A model generated the notes under the pieces. The model searched no databases. It was not told where the DNA came from and saw only the letters and a program-made list of their open reading frames with translations. 64,000 bases of DNA from Niallia sp. XMNu-256. GTDB lineage: Bacteria; Bacillota; Bacilli; Bacillales; Cytobacillaceae. The stretch is taken from positions 1-64,000 of the forward strand of contig NZ_CP137637.1 in the NCBI RefSeq assembly GCF_036670015.1. The letters are read 5' to 3'. Both the position numbers and the translations under genes were made by a program. This document shows, one piece after another, positions 19,597 to 27,247 of this stretch; position 1 is the stretch's first letter, and each line of letters begins with the position of its first letter.

Positions 19597-20105
19597 TATG
19601 AAATTAATAATGGTTATTCTATGGATCTATTGTTAAAAGTAATAATTCTTATGCAGGCAGAAAAGATATGGAATTCGAATTAGAAAGTCGGATGTTTACT
19701 ACCAATAGAATATTATTCAACGATTGGGCGGCTTGCTTTAAGAAGGTGTCTTTTTTATGAGTTAGAATCTAAAACAACGCATTTAAGAAATTGAATTATA
19801 GGGCGTTTTTGTGTAATGGGAGCGGGTTTGGGGTGCGGACAACCTTAATCCATGTCAATTACGTATAGTGTATCTCCCAAACCAAAAACTGAAGAAATAC
19901 TCGGACTTCGTCTATCAACAAATCGACTATAATAATTAATTGAACCAATACTTTTGTGTCTTTGTACTCTGAGTTAGAAAGAGGGGCACTATTGTATAAC
20001 TATTCGTATAATACCTGTTATATGAACGCTAGTTCTAAGCATAAATAAATTATAGTTTACTCTAACTCTCTCCTTAGCGTAGAAAAGCATTGATGAGGTG
20101 TCATA
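19597..20105. other. non-coding, leads into integrase remnant
   Basis: No gene is seen. The last 120 bp are homologous to the region upstream of the integrase at 45.9 kb (reverse strand there), including a GAAC-N4-GTTC palindrome, a TTCGTA-N12-TATGAA site at 20003-20026 and the GAGGTGTC ribosome site. This stretch is therefore the promoter of a former integrase gene. Confidence 0.6.
20003..20035. promoter_or_regulatory. integrase-type operator: TTCGTA-N12-TATGAA overlapping GAAC-N4-GTTC
   Basis: TTCGTA (20003-20008) and TATGAA (20021-20026) are separated by 12 bases. GAACGCTAGTTC (20024-20035) overlaps the second half. The same two elements, as TTCGTA-N12-TACGAA and GAACGAATGTTC, occur upstream of the homologous intact integrase at 45.97 kb. 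GAAC-N4-GTTC is the core of the Bacillus LexA (DinR) box, so SOS control is possible. Confidence 0.45.
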
Positions 20106-20208
20106 ATGGCAATAACAAAACAACATGAATATTACGAAAGGCGTCTTGAAAAATTAGTAAAAAAATGCCTATTATGTCGTTAAATATGTGGATGATAAAT
20201 GGGATATT
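20106..20208 (+). pseudogene. truncated copy of the XerS-like integrase
   Basis: ATGGCAATAACAAAACAACA and the following bases are nearly identical to the start of the integrase at 45883. Homology runs through GGATGATAAATGGGATATT and then stops. A base lost around 20162 shifts the frame (AAAAAAATGCC here, AAAGAAATGCCC in the intact copy), giving a stop. Only about 35 of 370 codons remain. The ribosome site GAGGTGTC is conserved. Confidence 0.85.
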
Positions 20209-20589
20209 TGTTTCCACTTACTCTCTTGAGCATCATTTATGCTGTTGGAAGTGTCTAGGTAAGTTGAAAATCATCATTCCTTAATAGAAAAGTATGAGGT
20301 GGCCCAATTAGGCGAGGTAATTAGGATTATAGAAAAGTCAGTTCCTCACTTTATTTGTTATGAATGATGAATATGTACTTTGCTTTGTTGAGAGAGTGAA
20401 AGTTTCTTAAAGCTAATTAAAGATATAACCAGGGATAGCCAGAGCAGAGAATGTTTATTTGTTCTTATCCGTTCAAAGGGAGGATTCTTCACAATCACAG
20501 GTATAGCAAAAAACAATATTGGAGTAAAGGTCGACTTCTAGTAATGTATTTAAGTACCATAAGTCACAAGAAAGCGGCATTGTGTCATC
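20209..20589. other. degenerate sequence, no intact gene
   Basis: Short readable stretches exist, for example a frame near 20413-20540 giving ITRDSQSRECLFVLI and ending KVDF. All lack starts or are cut by stops. It looks like decayed coding DNA that I cannot assign. Confidence 0.4.
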
Positions 20590-20730
20590 AGGAGATCATA
20601 TGTACGATATATAATTAAAATTATGTAATTTTAAAAACATTGAAAAAGGTATGTATAGGAGGATTAAGAATTCTTTCCCGTTGCTTTAGGGTAAGGCGGA
20701 GGATTGAGTGAATTGATAGAATCAAGAGGA
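20590..20730 (+). mobile_element. solo IS200/IS605-like right end (copy 1)
   Basis: GATTAAGAATTCTTTCCCG-TTGCTTTAG-GGTAAGG resembles the right-end/omega-RNA stem-loop that follows tnpB in IS200/IS605 elements (ATTAAGAATC plus a stem with a CTTTAG loop). No tnpB frame precedes it. An AAAATTATGTAATTTT palindrome lies upstream (about 20617-20632). A close copy is at 22546-22716. The assignment rests on pattern memory, not on a search. Confidence 0.45.
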
Positions 20731-20734
20731 GTTC

Positions 20735-21019
20735 GTGGGGATTCAATCACAACTCCTTATTGTAGTCTATGAGTTAAGCCATAAATACCCGGTGAAGGAA
20801 CTCTTAAAGCTCGCTGATTTTCCACGTAGCATATATTATGATTTAGTGAAGAGAATGAATCGATCAGATCCAGATAGTGACTTGAAAGCTGAAATTAGGG
20901 ATATCTATGAGGAACATGAAGTTTGTTACGGTTACCGATTTATACGTGATGAGCTAGCGAATCATAGGCAAAAAATGGATCACAAAAAAAACCAACGTGT
21001 CATGAGACTAATTATGTAG
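20735..21019 (+). pseudogene. IS3-family (IS150 group) orfB, N-terminal fragment
   Basis: The 94-codon frame matches the start of IS150-type transposase B: YELSHKYPVKELLKLADFPR, then the HTH_21 segment HEVCYGYRFIRDELANH and KKNQRVMRL. A full orfB is about 280 aa, and here a stop follows directly after RLIM. The DDE catalytic domain is missing and no orfA is seen upstream, so it cannot transpose. It begins right after an IS605-like end. Confidence 0.85.
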
Positions 21020-21214
21020 TTTATTTTCCTGTAAGTAAATATTTTTATTATATATAGAAGTAGTTCTCCTATAGATTTATTTTAAAAATAAGCATAACCA
21101 CTTTATCAAAGTTATACCTTATCTCACCATAGAAAGGATGATTCAATGAACAACAAACTCAAGCATAAGCAATAAGAGCGCCATTAATCTATTGATTAAC
21201 AGCACCTATCATTA

Positions 21215-21475
21215 CTATTCTTTATAGTTCAGCTGATCTTCAATCTGACCGTCATCATTGTGGATGATAACCATTGTAGAAGTATCTTTTGCCATTTTCT
21301 TTGCTTCTTCTATAGCTTTGTCTTTCGATTCAGTAGTAAGTTCAGGGACATCCTCACCTTCACGTTTTATGGCCCAGCCTTCTTCCTTGTGTGGTACAAC
21401 GTGAAATCTTGCATCTTCTGTGCCTGCACGTTCCTCAAAGTATTCATTGCGGTTGTTGTTATTATTGTCTGCCAT
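21215..21475 (-). CDS. DUF2188 family protein
   Basis: Small acidic/basic protein of 86 aa. After an asparagine-rich head it carries the DUF2188 core HVVPHKEEGWAIKREGEDVP, ending in MVIIHNDDGQIED. This family is common in Bacillus and has no known function. GAGGTAAATTC precedes the ATG. It is the only intact-looking gene between the IS3 fragment and 22 kb. Nothing around it hints at a role. Confidence 0.85.
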   Translation of the reverse strand: MADNNNNNRNEYFEERAGTEDARFHVVPHKEEGWAIKREGEDVPELTTESKDKAIEEAKKMAKDTSTMVIIHNDDGQIEDQLNYKE

Positions 21476-21728
21476 GAATTTACCTCCTCTAAAGAGTGTT
21501 GTTCTTCATTCTTTTTCTTCCCCGTATCTGTTTGATGGAAACATATTTCTGATTTGAATTTGAAATATTAATAAAAAGTACTTTTCAGGGGCGAACTGAA
21601 ATTATTACTCCAATGCCAATTACGAAAATCTCGAATTGCCAGCAATATGAAGAATAGAAGTTAAGTTTTAGAATTTGTTATATATAATAGGAATAAACTC
21701 ATCCAAAAAACAAGAGCTGTCCCAATAT
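21476..21728. other. intergenic
   Basis: Promoter and leader of the DUF2188 gene (reverse strand) and then unassigned AT-rich sequence. No gene is seen. Confidence 0.4.
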
Positions 21729-21833
21729 ATGAAATATAATGAGAAGGTAAGGAGATCAGCTGGTCATAGTAATATTGCGACAATCAGTGGATACCTTAAG
21801 GATTCGTATAGTGATTTAGAGTTTAATTATTGA
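21729..21833 (+). pseudogene. possible tyrosine recombinase C-terminal tail
   Basis: A 34-codon frame reads RRSAGHSNIATISGYLKDSY before its stop. The GHSNIATISGYL part resembles the LGHxxIxTTxxYL end of tyrosine recombinases, which carries the nucleophilic Tyr. Everything upstream is missing. The similarity is short, so this is a weak call. Confidence 0.3.
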
Positions 21834-21861
21834 ACTTAAAATTTTAGTCAATATTGATAAT

Positions 21862-21890
21862 AAAACCCTAGCAAATTAGCTAGGGTTTTT
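21862..21890 (+). terminator. rho-independent terminator
   Basis: AAAACCCTAGC-AAATTA-GCTAGGGTTTTT is a perfect hairpin with a T run, 29 bp after the recombinase-tail remnant. It could act on both strands. Confidence 0.75.
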
Positions 21891-22224
21891 AAGTTTCAAT
21901 TACAAATCTTAAAACGTAGGCCGTCATAGACGAATTGTGCTCTAGTTGAATAACTAGATATTCTTGAGAAGAAATAGTTTTTTCTTTTCCATTTTTCTCT
22001 CTTTTTCCTTAACGCATAGCTTAGTAGATCTAAAGACATACGTTTGCTTGAGGCTGATTAAAATTCAAAACTGCCATTTTATAATTGGCTTGAGGAAAAT
22101 TAATTACTAGAGAAAAGGACCGATATGGAAGGTGTTTATATGGTTGATATTTATGGCGGGGTAGCGTCAGAAAAAGTAGATTTACAATGTTTAGGAATCG
22201 ATTTTTAATTTGGCTTTTGTTCAA
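21891..22224. other. unassigned stretch with one short frame
   Basis: The only candidate gene is a 27-codon frame at 22125-22208 on the + strand, behind AAAAGGACCGAT, reading MEGVYMVDIYGGVASEKVDL. I do not recognise it, and it may be the relic of a larger gene. Confidence 0.3.
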
Positions 22225-22488
22225 CTAAAGCAGCCAATAGTCGAAGAAATGCTCATTCTGTTCCTTGTTTTCCAAAACCATTACTAAATTAAGGGGATGA
22301 AGGGTTTTATTTTTTCGTAAAAGTTTATAATTTTGCTCTATTATTTCTTTATTTTTAGCTATTATTTCTTTATTTTGAGCTATCATTTCCTTTATGATTC
22401 GATGCATTTCATTCTCGCAAGTTTCATGATTATTTTTTAGGTTTTCATATAAGGGAGGTATTGATGGCTTATTCTTTTCATTATCTAT
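22225..22488 (-). CDS. small coiled-coil protein with ATA at the expected start
   Basis: The frame aligns over its whole length with a broken paralogue at 54477. There the gene begins ATGGATACTAGA behind AGAGAGGGG. Here AGGAGGGATTTTCA is followed by ATAGATAATGAA, so the start codon has become ATA, or a rare ATA start is used. The first in-frame ATG is at 22407. The product, up to 87 aa, contains the repeating heptad-like NKEIIAKNKEIIEQNYKLLR and ends in ENKEQNEHFFDYW. Function unknown. It may be a pseudogene through start loss. Confidence 0.5.
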   Translation of the reverse strand: MDNEKNKPSIPPLYENLKNNHETCENEMHRIIKEMIAQNKEIIAKNKEIIEQNYKLLRKNKTLHPLNLVMVLENKEQNEHFFDYWLL

Positions 22489-22545
22489 TGAAAATCCCTC
22501 CTAGTGCAGATTAGACATTAACTTTACTCTCATTATAAACGAAAG

Positions 22546-22716
22546 AATACGATATATATATTAAAATTATATAACTATTCAAAATACTCAAAAGAGGGTA
22601 ATATATATGAAGATTAAGAATTCCTTTCCTTTACTTTAGGGGAAGGCGCAGGATTGAGAGAATTGATAGAATCAAGAGGTCTGGCTGAGGTGATTCTATC
22701 AACTCCTAATTGTGAG
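22546..22716 (+). mobile_element. solo IS200/IS605-like right end (copy 2)
   Basis: Nearly the same 70-bp core as copy 1 (20.66 kb): GATTAAGAATTCCTTTCC-TTTACTTTA-GGGGAAGG, followed by GCAGGATTGAGAGAATTG. It is followed by a perfect 12-bp hairpin, TTGATAGAATCA (22663-22674) and TGATTCTATCAA (22691-22702). No transposase gene is present. This is consistent with a palindrome-associated non-autonomous element or a conserved structured RNA. Confidence 0.45.
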
Positions 22717-22748
22717 AATTACGGATAATTATCGGCAAAGGAGGTTAA

Positions 22749-22966
22749 ATGGCTAGAAAAAATGATAAAAGGCAAGCTAGTTCATACGAAAACAGTGTTA
22801 AAAAGAGTAATGATTACTCTATGGCAAAGTCGAATCAAGGATTCCACTTAATCAAATGCGGTTATTAGCCTACGCGATTAATTCAATGCAACAGAACGGC
22901 GAAACAGAGTTTCAGAAGGCTGATGATGGCAGACGCCTTGGACTATCTCTCAGCCTTCGATTTTAA
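22749..22966 (+). pseudogene. Rep_3-family plasmid replication initiator, frameshifted N-terminus
   Basis: GGAGGTTAA precedes ATGGCTAGAAAAAATGAT. The start reads MARKNDKRQASSYENSVKKS, typical of the N-terminus of RepB/Rep_3 initiators. The frame hits a stop after HLIKCGY, while the next frame continues NQMRLLAYAINSMQQNGETE, the first winged-helix domain. One indel near 22840 and loss of the C-terminal two thirds make it inactive. It records a second, dead replicon within this DNA. Confidence 0.75.
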
Positions 22967-23038
22967 GGGACATAAAGGATTATTTCAATAAAGACTATCA
23001 TTTGTCATTTCATAAGAACTTTTGTCATATGTATTCCA

Positions 23039-23061
23039 ATTATACGAATTTTTCGTATAAT
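23039..23061. promoter_or_regulatory. perfect 10-bp inverted repeat upstream of Spo0E-like gene
   Basis: ATTATACGAA-TTT-TTCGTATAAT is a perfect palindrome with a 3-base centre, 44 bp before the next start codon. Its right arm contains TATAAT, so a bound protein would block a promoter. The half-site TTCGTATAAT recurs at 20003 and 45968. Confidence 0.55.
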
Positions 23062-23104
23062 AAATCTTGTGAACTTGTATACTAATAAACAAGGAGACAG
23101 GTAG

Positions 23105-23308
23105 ATGTGTAGAGAGGTCGAAAAATTAGAACGAAGAATCAATCAAGTGAGAGACCGTTTGATCTTAATCGCAGTAGAAACAGGTTTAAATAGCGACGAT
23201 ACCATTTATTACAGTCAGAAGTTAGACAAGCTTATTACGAAGTATCAAAAATTTAAAATGAGTAACAGACAAAAGAATGGCAAAGAATCTAAAACTTCCT
23301 CCGGCTGA
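23105..23308 (+). CDS. Spo0E-like aspartyl-phosphate phosphatase
   Basis: A 67-aa helical hairpin protein. The second helix contains YYSQKLDKLITKYQ, matching the SQxLDxLI signature of the Spo0E family, whose Asp takes part in removing phosphate from Spo0A-P. The first helix is LERRINQVRDRLILIAVETG. CAAGGAGACAGGTAG precedes the ATG. A terminator hairpin overlaps its stop codon. On mobile DNA such a gene could delay host sporulation (inference). Confidence 0.8.
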   Translation: MCREVEKLERRINQVRDRLILIAVETGLNSDDTIYYSQKLDKLITKYQKFKMSNRQKNGKESKTSSG

Positions 23309-23322
23309 ATAAGGAAGTTTTT
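23291..23322 (+). terminator. terminator overlapping the Spo0E-like stop codon
   Basis: AAAACTTCC-TCCGGCTGAATAA-GGAAGTTTTT forms a stem with a T run. The TGA of the gene lies in its loop. Confidence 0.75.
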
Positions 23323-23360
23323 CCTTTTTTGTGTCTCCATCACTTAAAGTCAATAAGATA

Positions 23361-23588
23361 CTAAGACACATGCGCGCATTGAATAAAATCATTCAAAGTC
23401 TCTTGATCTACCATTTGTTCAAAATCGCATGGTTCCTCTAAGATAATACTCCTTCGGTTTGCTACTGAAATAATTATACCTAATTCATAATACATGTTTT
23501 TCGTTAATATTCCTTCATTAATATTTTTCAAAATTTCATCATAAAAGGAAATTAAAATATCTGAAGGTAATTTTTCATATAAAACCAT
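23361..23588 (-). CDS. small protein of unknown function (75 aa)
   Basis: A 75-aa acidic frame, converging on the Spo0E-like gene. The start ATG at 23588 is preceded by AAGGTGGAGTAAAA, a good ribosome site. The protein looks all-helical (YEKLPSDILISFYDEILKNI) with one cysteine near residue 54 and another near the C-terminus. It resembles short Bacillus regulators in size and charge, but I cannot name a family. Confidence 0.6.
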   Translation of the reverse strand: MVLYEKLPSDILISFYDEILKNINEGILTKNMYYELGIIISVANRRSIILEEPCDFEQMVDQETLNDFIQCAHVS

Positions 23589-24078
23589 TTTTACTCCACC
23601 TTATAAAATAATGTAGAAACTTTTTTACAATAATAGATTTTTAATCTAACCCCATTATAATGAATAGTTGTTATGATTCCGTGAAATTTACAAATACTTT
23701 AACAAAGTTTATTAATTTAATAGAAAAGGTTTAAGCATTATTTATTGAAGTTTTTCTGTAAATAATTGATAAATATACTATCTATTATTCTTGTATTGGC
23801 CCACTTACGCCAGATACTGTGACAGCCACACATACCATCCACCTATTATCATTATAATAGAAAACGCTTACATATACAAAAGCTAATATAAAACAAACTT
23901 CGACATTAAAAGGTGCATACTATTAAGTGATTGTGTCGATAAGTAGGTGAACTTGGCCGGACCTACAACTATAAGAAGAGGAGATAATTAAACATCGTAA
24001 CAAAAAGACGTAGGCAACGTATAAAGCCTAAAAGGCAGTGGACGTTTTAATAATATTAAGTATGGTCGGAAGTGATTG
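23589..24078. other. AT-rich intergenic with possible structured segment
   Basis: No protein gene is visible. GTAGGT...ACCTAC (23950-23973) and paired AGACGT/ACGTTT segments (about 24009-24050) could fold. They might be a small RNA or a terminator for the reverse-strand gene, but the pairing is loose. Confidence 0.3.
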
Positions 24079-24426
24079 TTATTTTGTATTTAGACGTTGA
24101 TTTAATTTATATTTTATTGCCGATTTCCAGTACCGGAAGTTCCCCTCTTTGTAGCCTCCATTAGTTTTTATTGAAAAATCATATTGAACAAACATATCAT
24201 CATTAATGGGACTATATATTGTTACTTTCTCTTTTCTTAATTGATCATTTATTTTTTTACGTTCTTTAAATTTTTGACCTAATTTTTTTTCGAAATAAAT
24301 TATTCGATCATTATCCTTCATTGCATTAAGCTTATTTAACTTTGTATTTAAAATGTGTATCTCTAGATCTAGGTATATTTTTTCATCGATTAAATCTTCT
24401 AATTCTTTAGGAATATTTGCCTTCAT
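24079..24426 (-). CDS. hypothetical protein (115 aa), coiled-coil
   Basis: Charged protein with a long helix (EDLIDEKIYLDLEIHILNTK onward), rich in Lys and Glu, then a beta-like C-terminus with NGGYKEGNFRYW. I use the ATG at 24426, behind AGAGGGGATTGTATCTTT, rather than the one at 24456. No membrane segment or catalytic motif is visible. Unrecognised, and its neighbours give no hint. Confidence 0.5.
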   Translation of the reverse strand: MKANIPKELEDLIDEKIYLDLEIHILNTKLNKLNAMKDNDRIIYFEKKLGQKFKERKKINDQLRKEKVTIYSPINDDMFVQYDFSIKTNGGYKEGNFRYWKSAIKYKLNQRLNTK

Positions 24427-24805
24427 AAAGATACAATCCCCTCTATTAAATAACAAACGTATGTTCTATAAATTATATAAAGTTTTACTTTAGAAAACAA
24501 GTTGTAATGAATAGTAAATAAAGGTAAAACAAACTTAGCAAAACTTCTTTTGGACGGCAGCACTACAGTCTGTAAGAGAACGACGATAATAATGTAATCG
24601 TTTTGACCCCAAAAAAATTGGTATACCCTTGCTTAGCTATTCTTTTCGGATTGTTAATTTGTAAAAATAAAAATATTTTTTAATTCCTAGTTTACAAATA
24701 GGGTTAATTGTAATATATTAAATAAACAAAATTAAGAAATTTGGAAAACTTAAGCATATTTGACTACATGGAATTAAGTTTCCATAAAAACAAGGAGGGA
24801 TTAAT
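24427..24805. other. intergenic, promoter region of TauE gene
   Basis: AT-rich, no gene. AAGGAGGGATTAATG at the 3' end is the TauE ribosome site. Confidence 0.4.
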
Positions 24806-25687
24806 GTGAAAAAATTAATTGTTTTTGCCTTTATTGGCTTGTTGGCACAGCTAATAGACGGCGCATTGGGAATGGCGTATGGTGTAACGTCATCATCTTT
24901 ATTACTTGCATTTGGAATTGCACCAGCCGTTGCATCAGCATCTGTCCATTTAGCAGAGGTCGTCACAACAGCCGCATCTGGAGCATCACACATCAAGTTT
25001 GGGAACGTGGATAAGCAAACAGTCAAACGGCTTATCATTCCAGGATCCATTGGGGCATTTTTGGGAGCTACCTTCTTAAGTAATATACCGGGAGATCTGG
25101 CAAAGCCCTATATTTCTATATTTCTATTAGCTCTTGGAGTCTATGTTTTAGCTAGATTCTTATTTATGTTTAAAACTGGTGAACAGAAGGACAATATTGG
25201 TCTTACAAGAAAAAAATCTATTCCACTTGGTTTGATTGCAGGGTTTGCAGATGCAACTGGAGGAGGAGGCTGGGGACCAATTGCCACTCCTGTATTGTTA
25301 TCCCAAAAAGGAATTAGTGCACGTAAAGTCGTTGGGACAGTTGATACAAGTGAATTCGCTATTGCGGTTTCTGCTACTGTAGGATTTTTAATCTCACTTG
25401 GCTGGTCGGAAGTAAACTGGCTGTGGGTAGGAGCATTAATGATAGGAGGATTAATTGCAGCGCCAATTGCCGCTTGGTTGGTACAGAAAATTCATGCCCA
25501 GCTAATGGGTGTAATAGTAGGTGGTTTTATCATCTTAGTAAATGCAAGAACACTTGTAAATACGTGGGTTGACCAAACATCGATTTATCCGTTTATCTAT
25601 GCTGGAATTGCTGCTTTATGGATTGGAGCCATTGCTTTTATAGTCGTGAAAATTAGAAATACCAAAGCAACCGGAGTTTTAGGTTAA
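24806..25687 (+). CDS. TSUP-family sulfite/organosulfonate exporter (TauE/SafE)
   Basis: Membrane protein of 293 aa with about eight hydrophobic segments in two repeats. Each repeat has the glycine-rich TSUP signature: IDGALGMAYGVTSSSLLL near the N-terminus and FADATGGGGWGPIATPVLL near residue 150. The family moves sulfite, sulfoacetate or related anions across the cytoplasmic membrane. An Rrf2-type regulator remnant and a DUF2292 gene follow, a set seen in Bacillus sulfur-assimilation loci, so a sulfur anion is the likely substrate. Confidence 0.9.
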   Translation: MKKLIVFAFIGLLAQLIDGALGMAYGVTSSSLLLAFGIAPAVASASVHLAEVVTTAASGASHIKFGNVDKQTVKRLIIPGSIGAFLGATFLSNIPGDLAKPYISIFLLALGVYVLARFLFMFKTGEQKDNIGLTRKKSIPLGLIAGFADATGGGGWGPIATPVLLSQKGISARKVVGTVDTSEFAIAVSATVGFLISLGWSEVNWLWVGALMIGGLIAAPIAAWLVQKIHAQLMGVIVGGFIILVNARTLVNTWVDQTSIYPFIYAGIAALWIGAIAFIVVKIRNTKATGVLG

Positions 25688-25740
25688 TCATCAAGTACCC
25701 CCTATAAGAATTCATTCATGGTCTTCGTTTACGGTTAAAA

Positions 25741-25838
25741 TTGACTAAACTACTCAACAATTTATTTTTTGACTAGAATACTCGACATTAAGATGAATCT
25801 TTTCTGTTTAAATGTTGACTAAATGACTCGACAATTTA
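25741..25838 (+). repeat. three direct repeats, probable operators of an Rrf2-type regulator
   Basis: TTGACTAAACTACTCAACAA (25741), TTGACTAGAATACTCGACAT (25769) and TTGACTAAATGACTCGACAA (25815) share TTGACTARAn-nACTCgACA. They lie directly before the regulator remnant and after TauE. I read them as operators, possibly overlapping -35 boxes (each begins TTGACT). Confidence 0.55.
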
Positions 25839-25851
25839 AGGCAGAACTAAC

Positions 25852-26045
25852 ATTGAAGGTAAGATATCAACTAAGGGTGAATATGCGTTGAGGGCACTGC
25901 TAGTTCTTGGGGAAAATCATGGGAAAGTAGTATCCATCCAAGAAATTTTCAGAAAGTACTTTGGTTACTGTTAGTTATTTGGATCAAATCTTACCAAGAT
26001 TTTAAAAATTAGGTTATTTAGAAAATATAAGAGGGACAAATTCAC
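25852..26045 (+). pseudogene. Rrf2-family transcriptional regulator, frameshifted
   Basis: KISTKGEYALRALLVLGENH is the classic start of Rrf2/CymR/IscR regulators. The frame then breaks near 25945. TLVTVSYLDQILPRF continues in another frame, followed by a stop and KLGYLENIRGTN. The [Fe-S]-binding or effector half is not recognisable. At least two indels, and no ATG is left at the start (ATT is in place). It probably once controlled TauE and the genes that follow. Confidence 0.75.
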
Positions 26046-26138
26046 TTGTGAGAGATACGATTGCTTATGTACCTGATCAAACGACTCCAGAGGTCCTATT
26101 GGAAAATCGCTTAACTACCATAAAAGGGGATGATTTAC

Positions 26139-26315
26139 TTGCCTTCAAAAGGACGAATTGATCAGCAAGTACTTGAAAAAATCAAAGCATTATTAGAAAG
26201 CCTTGAATATGGTACAGTACAAATAACGATACATGATCCACAGGTAACTCAAATCGATAAATTAGAAAGACACCGTTTACCATTACAAAAAAGCTCCCAC
26301 CATAAAAGAACGTAG
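26139..26315 (+). CDS. DUF2292 (YezD-like) small protein
   Basis: About 58 aa, with the core EKIKALLESLEYGTVQITIH and VTQIDKLERHR. This is the DUF2292 family (B. subtilis YezD), small proteins found next to sulfur-metabolism genes in Firmicutes. AAAAGGGGATGATTTAC fits a TTG start at 26139. An ATG at 26130 is in frame but lies inside that ribosome site. Function unknown in the family. Confidence 0.75.
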   Translation: MPSKGRIDQQVLEKIKALLESLEYGTVQITIHDPQVTQIDKLERHRLPLQKSSHHKRT

Positions 26316-26445
26316 GTTATGAAAAATAACAATATGCCGATCGGACCACCGAAGGCTCCTGTTAGTAACTGTTTATAAAAAGACAGCTGCTAAAGGGGCT
26401 TTTTATTTTGAAAAAAGAAGAAAAGAGAAGAGGAGAGGAAAAAGT

Positions 26446-26723
26446 ATGGGACATCCAACAATTTATCCAACAGGGCAACGGTTTTTAATCCCCAAAAAAC
26501 AAGCAGCGGCTATACAATCTATCAGGCTGCAGACTTAGGAGCACTATTAATTGATATGAACGGTAAGGAAGTTCACTTATGGAAAGGATTGCGAGGGTTT
26601 CCTAACAAACTGCTTCCGGGAGGATTTGTATTAGGAAGTACAGCAGAAAGGGATCCAAAATATGGATTCCAAGATGAGGTTGACTTAGTCCAGGTAGACA
26701 AGCTAATACAAGCGGGTAAATGA
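26446..26723 (+). pseudogene. arylsulfotransferase-family protein, N-terminal remnant
   Basis: GGAGAGGAAAAAGT precedes ATGGGACATCC, reading MGHPTIYPTG. One indel near 26478 moves the sequence to the frame that reads LGALLIDMNGKEVHLWKGL, then PNKLLPGGFVLGSTAERDPK and DEVDLVQVD. This matches the start of large (about 450-550 aa) arylsulfate sulfotransferase (ASST) proteins. Only about 90 codons remain. It fits the sulfur theme of the neighbouring genes. Confidence 0.7.
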
Positions 26724-27247
26724 AGGGATAGTAGAATTTTAACGGTGATCAAATGACTAAGTAGCAAAGAAACTTCACTCACCTTCTTTTTACTTGTCTG
26801 ATCTAAAAACGGTTAGAAAAAACGCTGTTTCGATTGCCAATCATTCATTTATCTAGCAGCTCGTATACATAAATTATATACAAAGTATAGCTATGTATCT
26901 AGAGAATGCTGACGTATTTAAACAAGAGCAGTTTTTAAAAGATATTATTGAACCCATTGGATTCTATAGAAAAAATAAAGAGAATTTAATTAAAACAAAG
27001 TTCCTTTCTCCCTATGAATTTAAATTTTTATGTTTCTACTAACTTTAGTACTAGAATATGATCTGTATCATTAATACCATGAAATTTATTAACCATGTGA
27101 ATAAAGTAATATTTTAAAATTAACTCTTTCCTTATATTGGGAATACATTTATTATATTATTGGGAACTGGATTTTGTCTATTTAAAATATTCATATTTAT
27201 TTATTTTAACAGAATATTAAAAATAAATAATAAGGGAATGATGATTT
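26724..27247. other. intergenic with a possible tiny gene fossil
   Basis: A frame starting near 26893 reads FKQEQFLKDIIEPIGFYRKN, loosely like the helix-hairpin region of endonuclease III proteins. It has no beginning or end and is probably a fossil. The last 100 bp are AT-rich and probably hold the promoter of the SDP-like operon. Confidence 0.3.
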
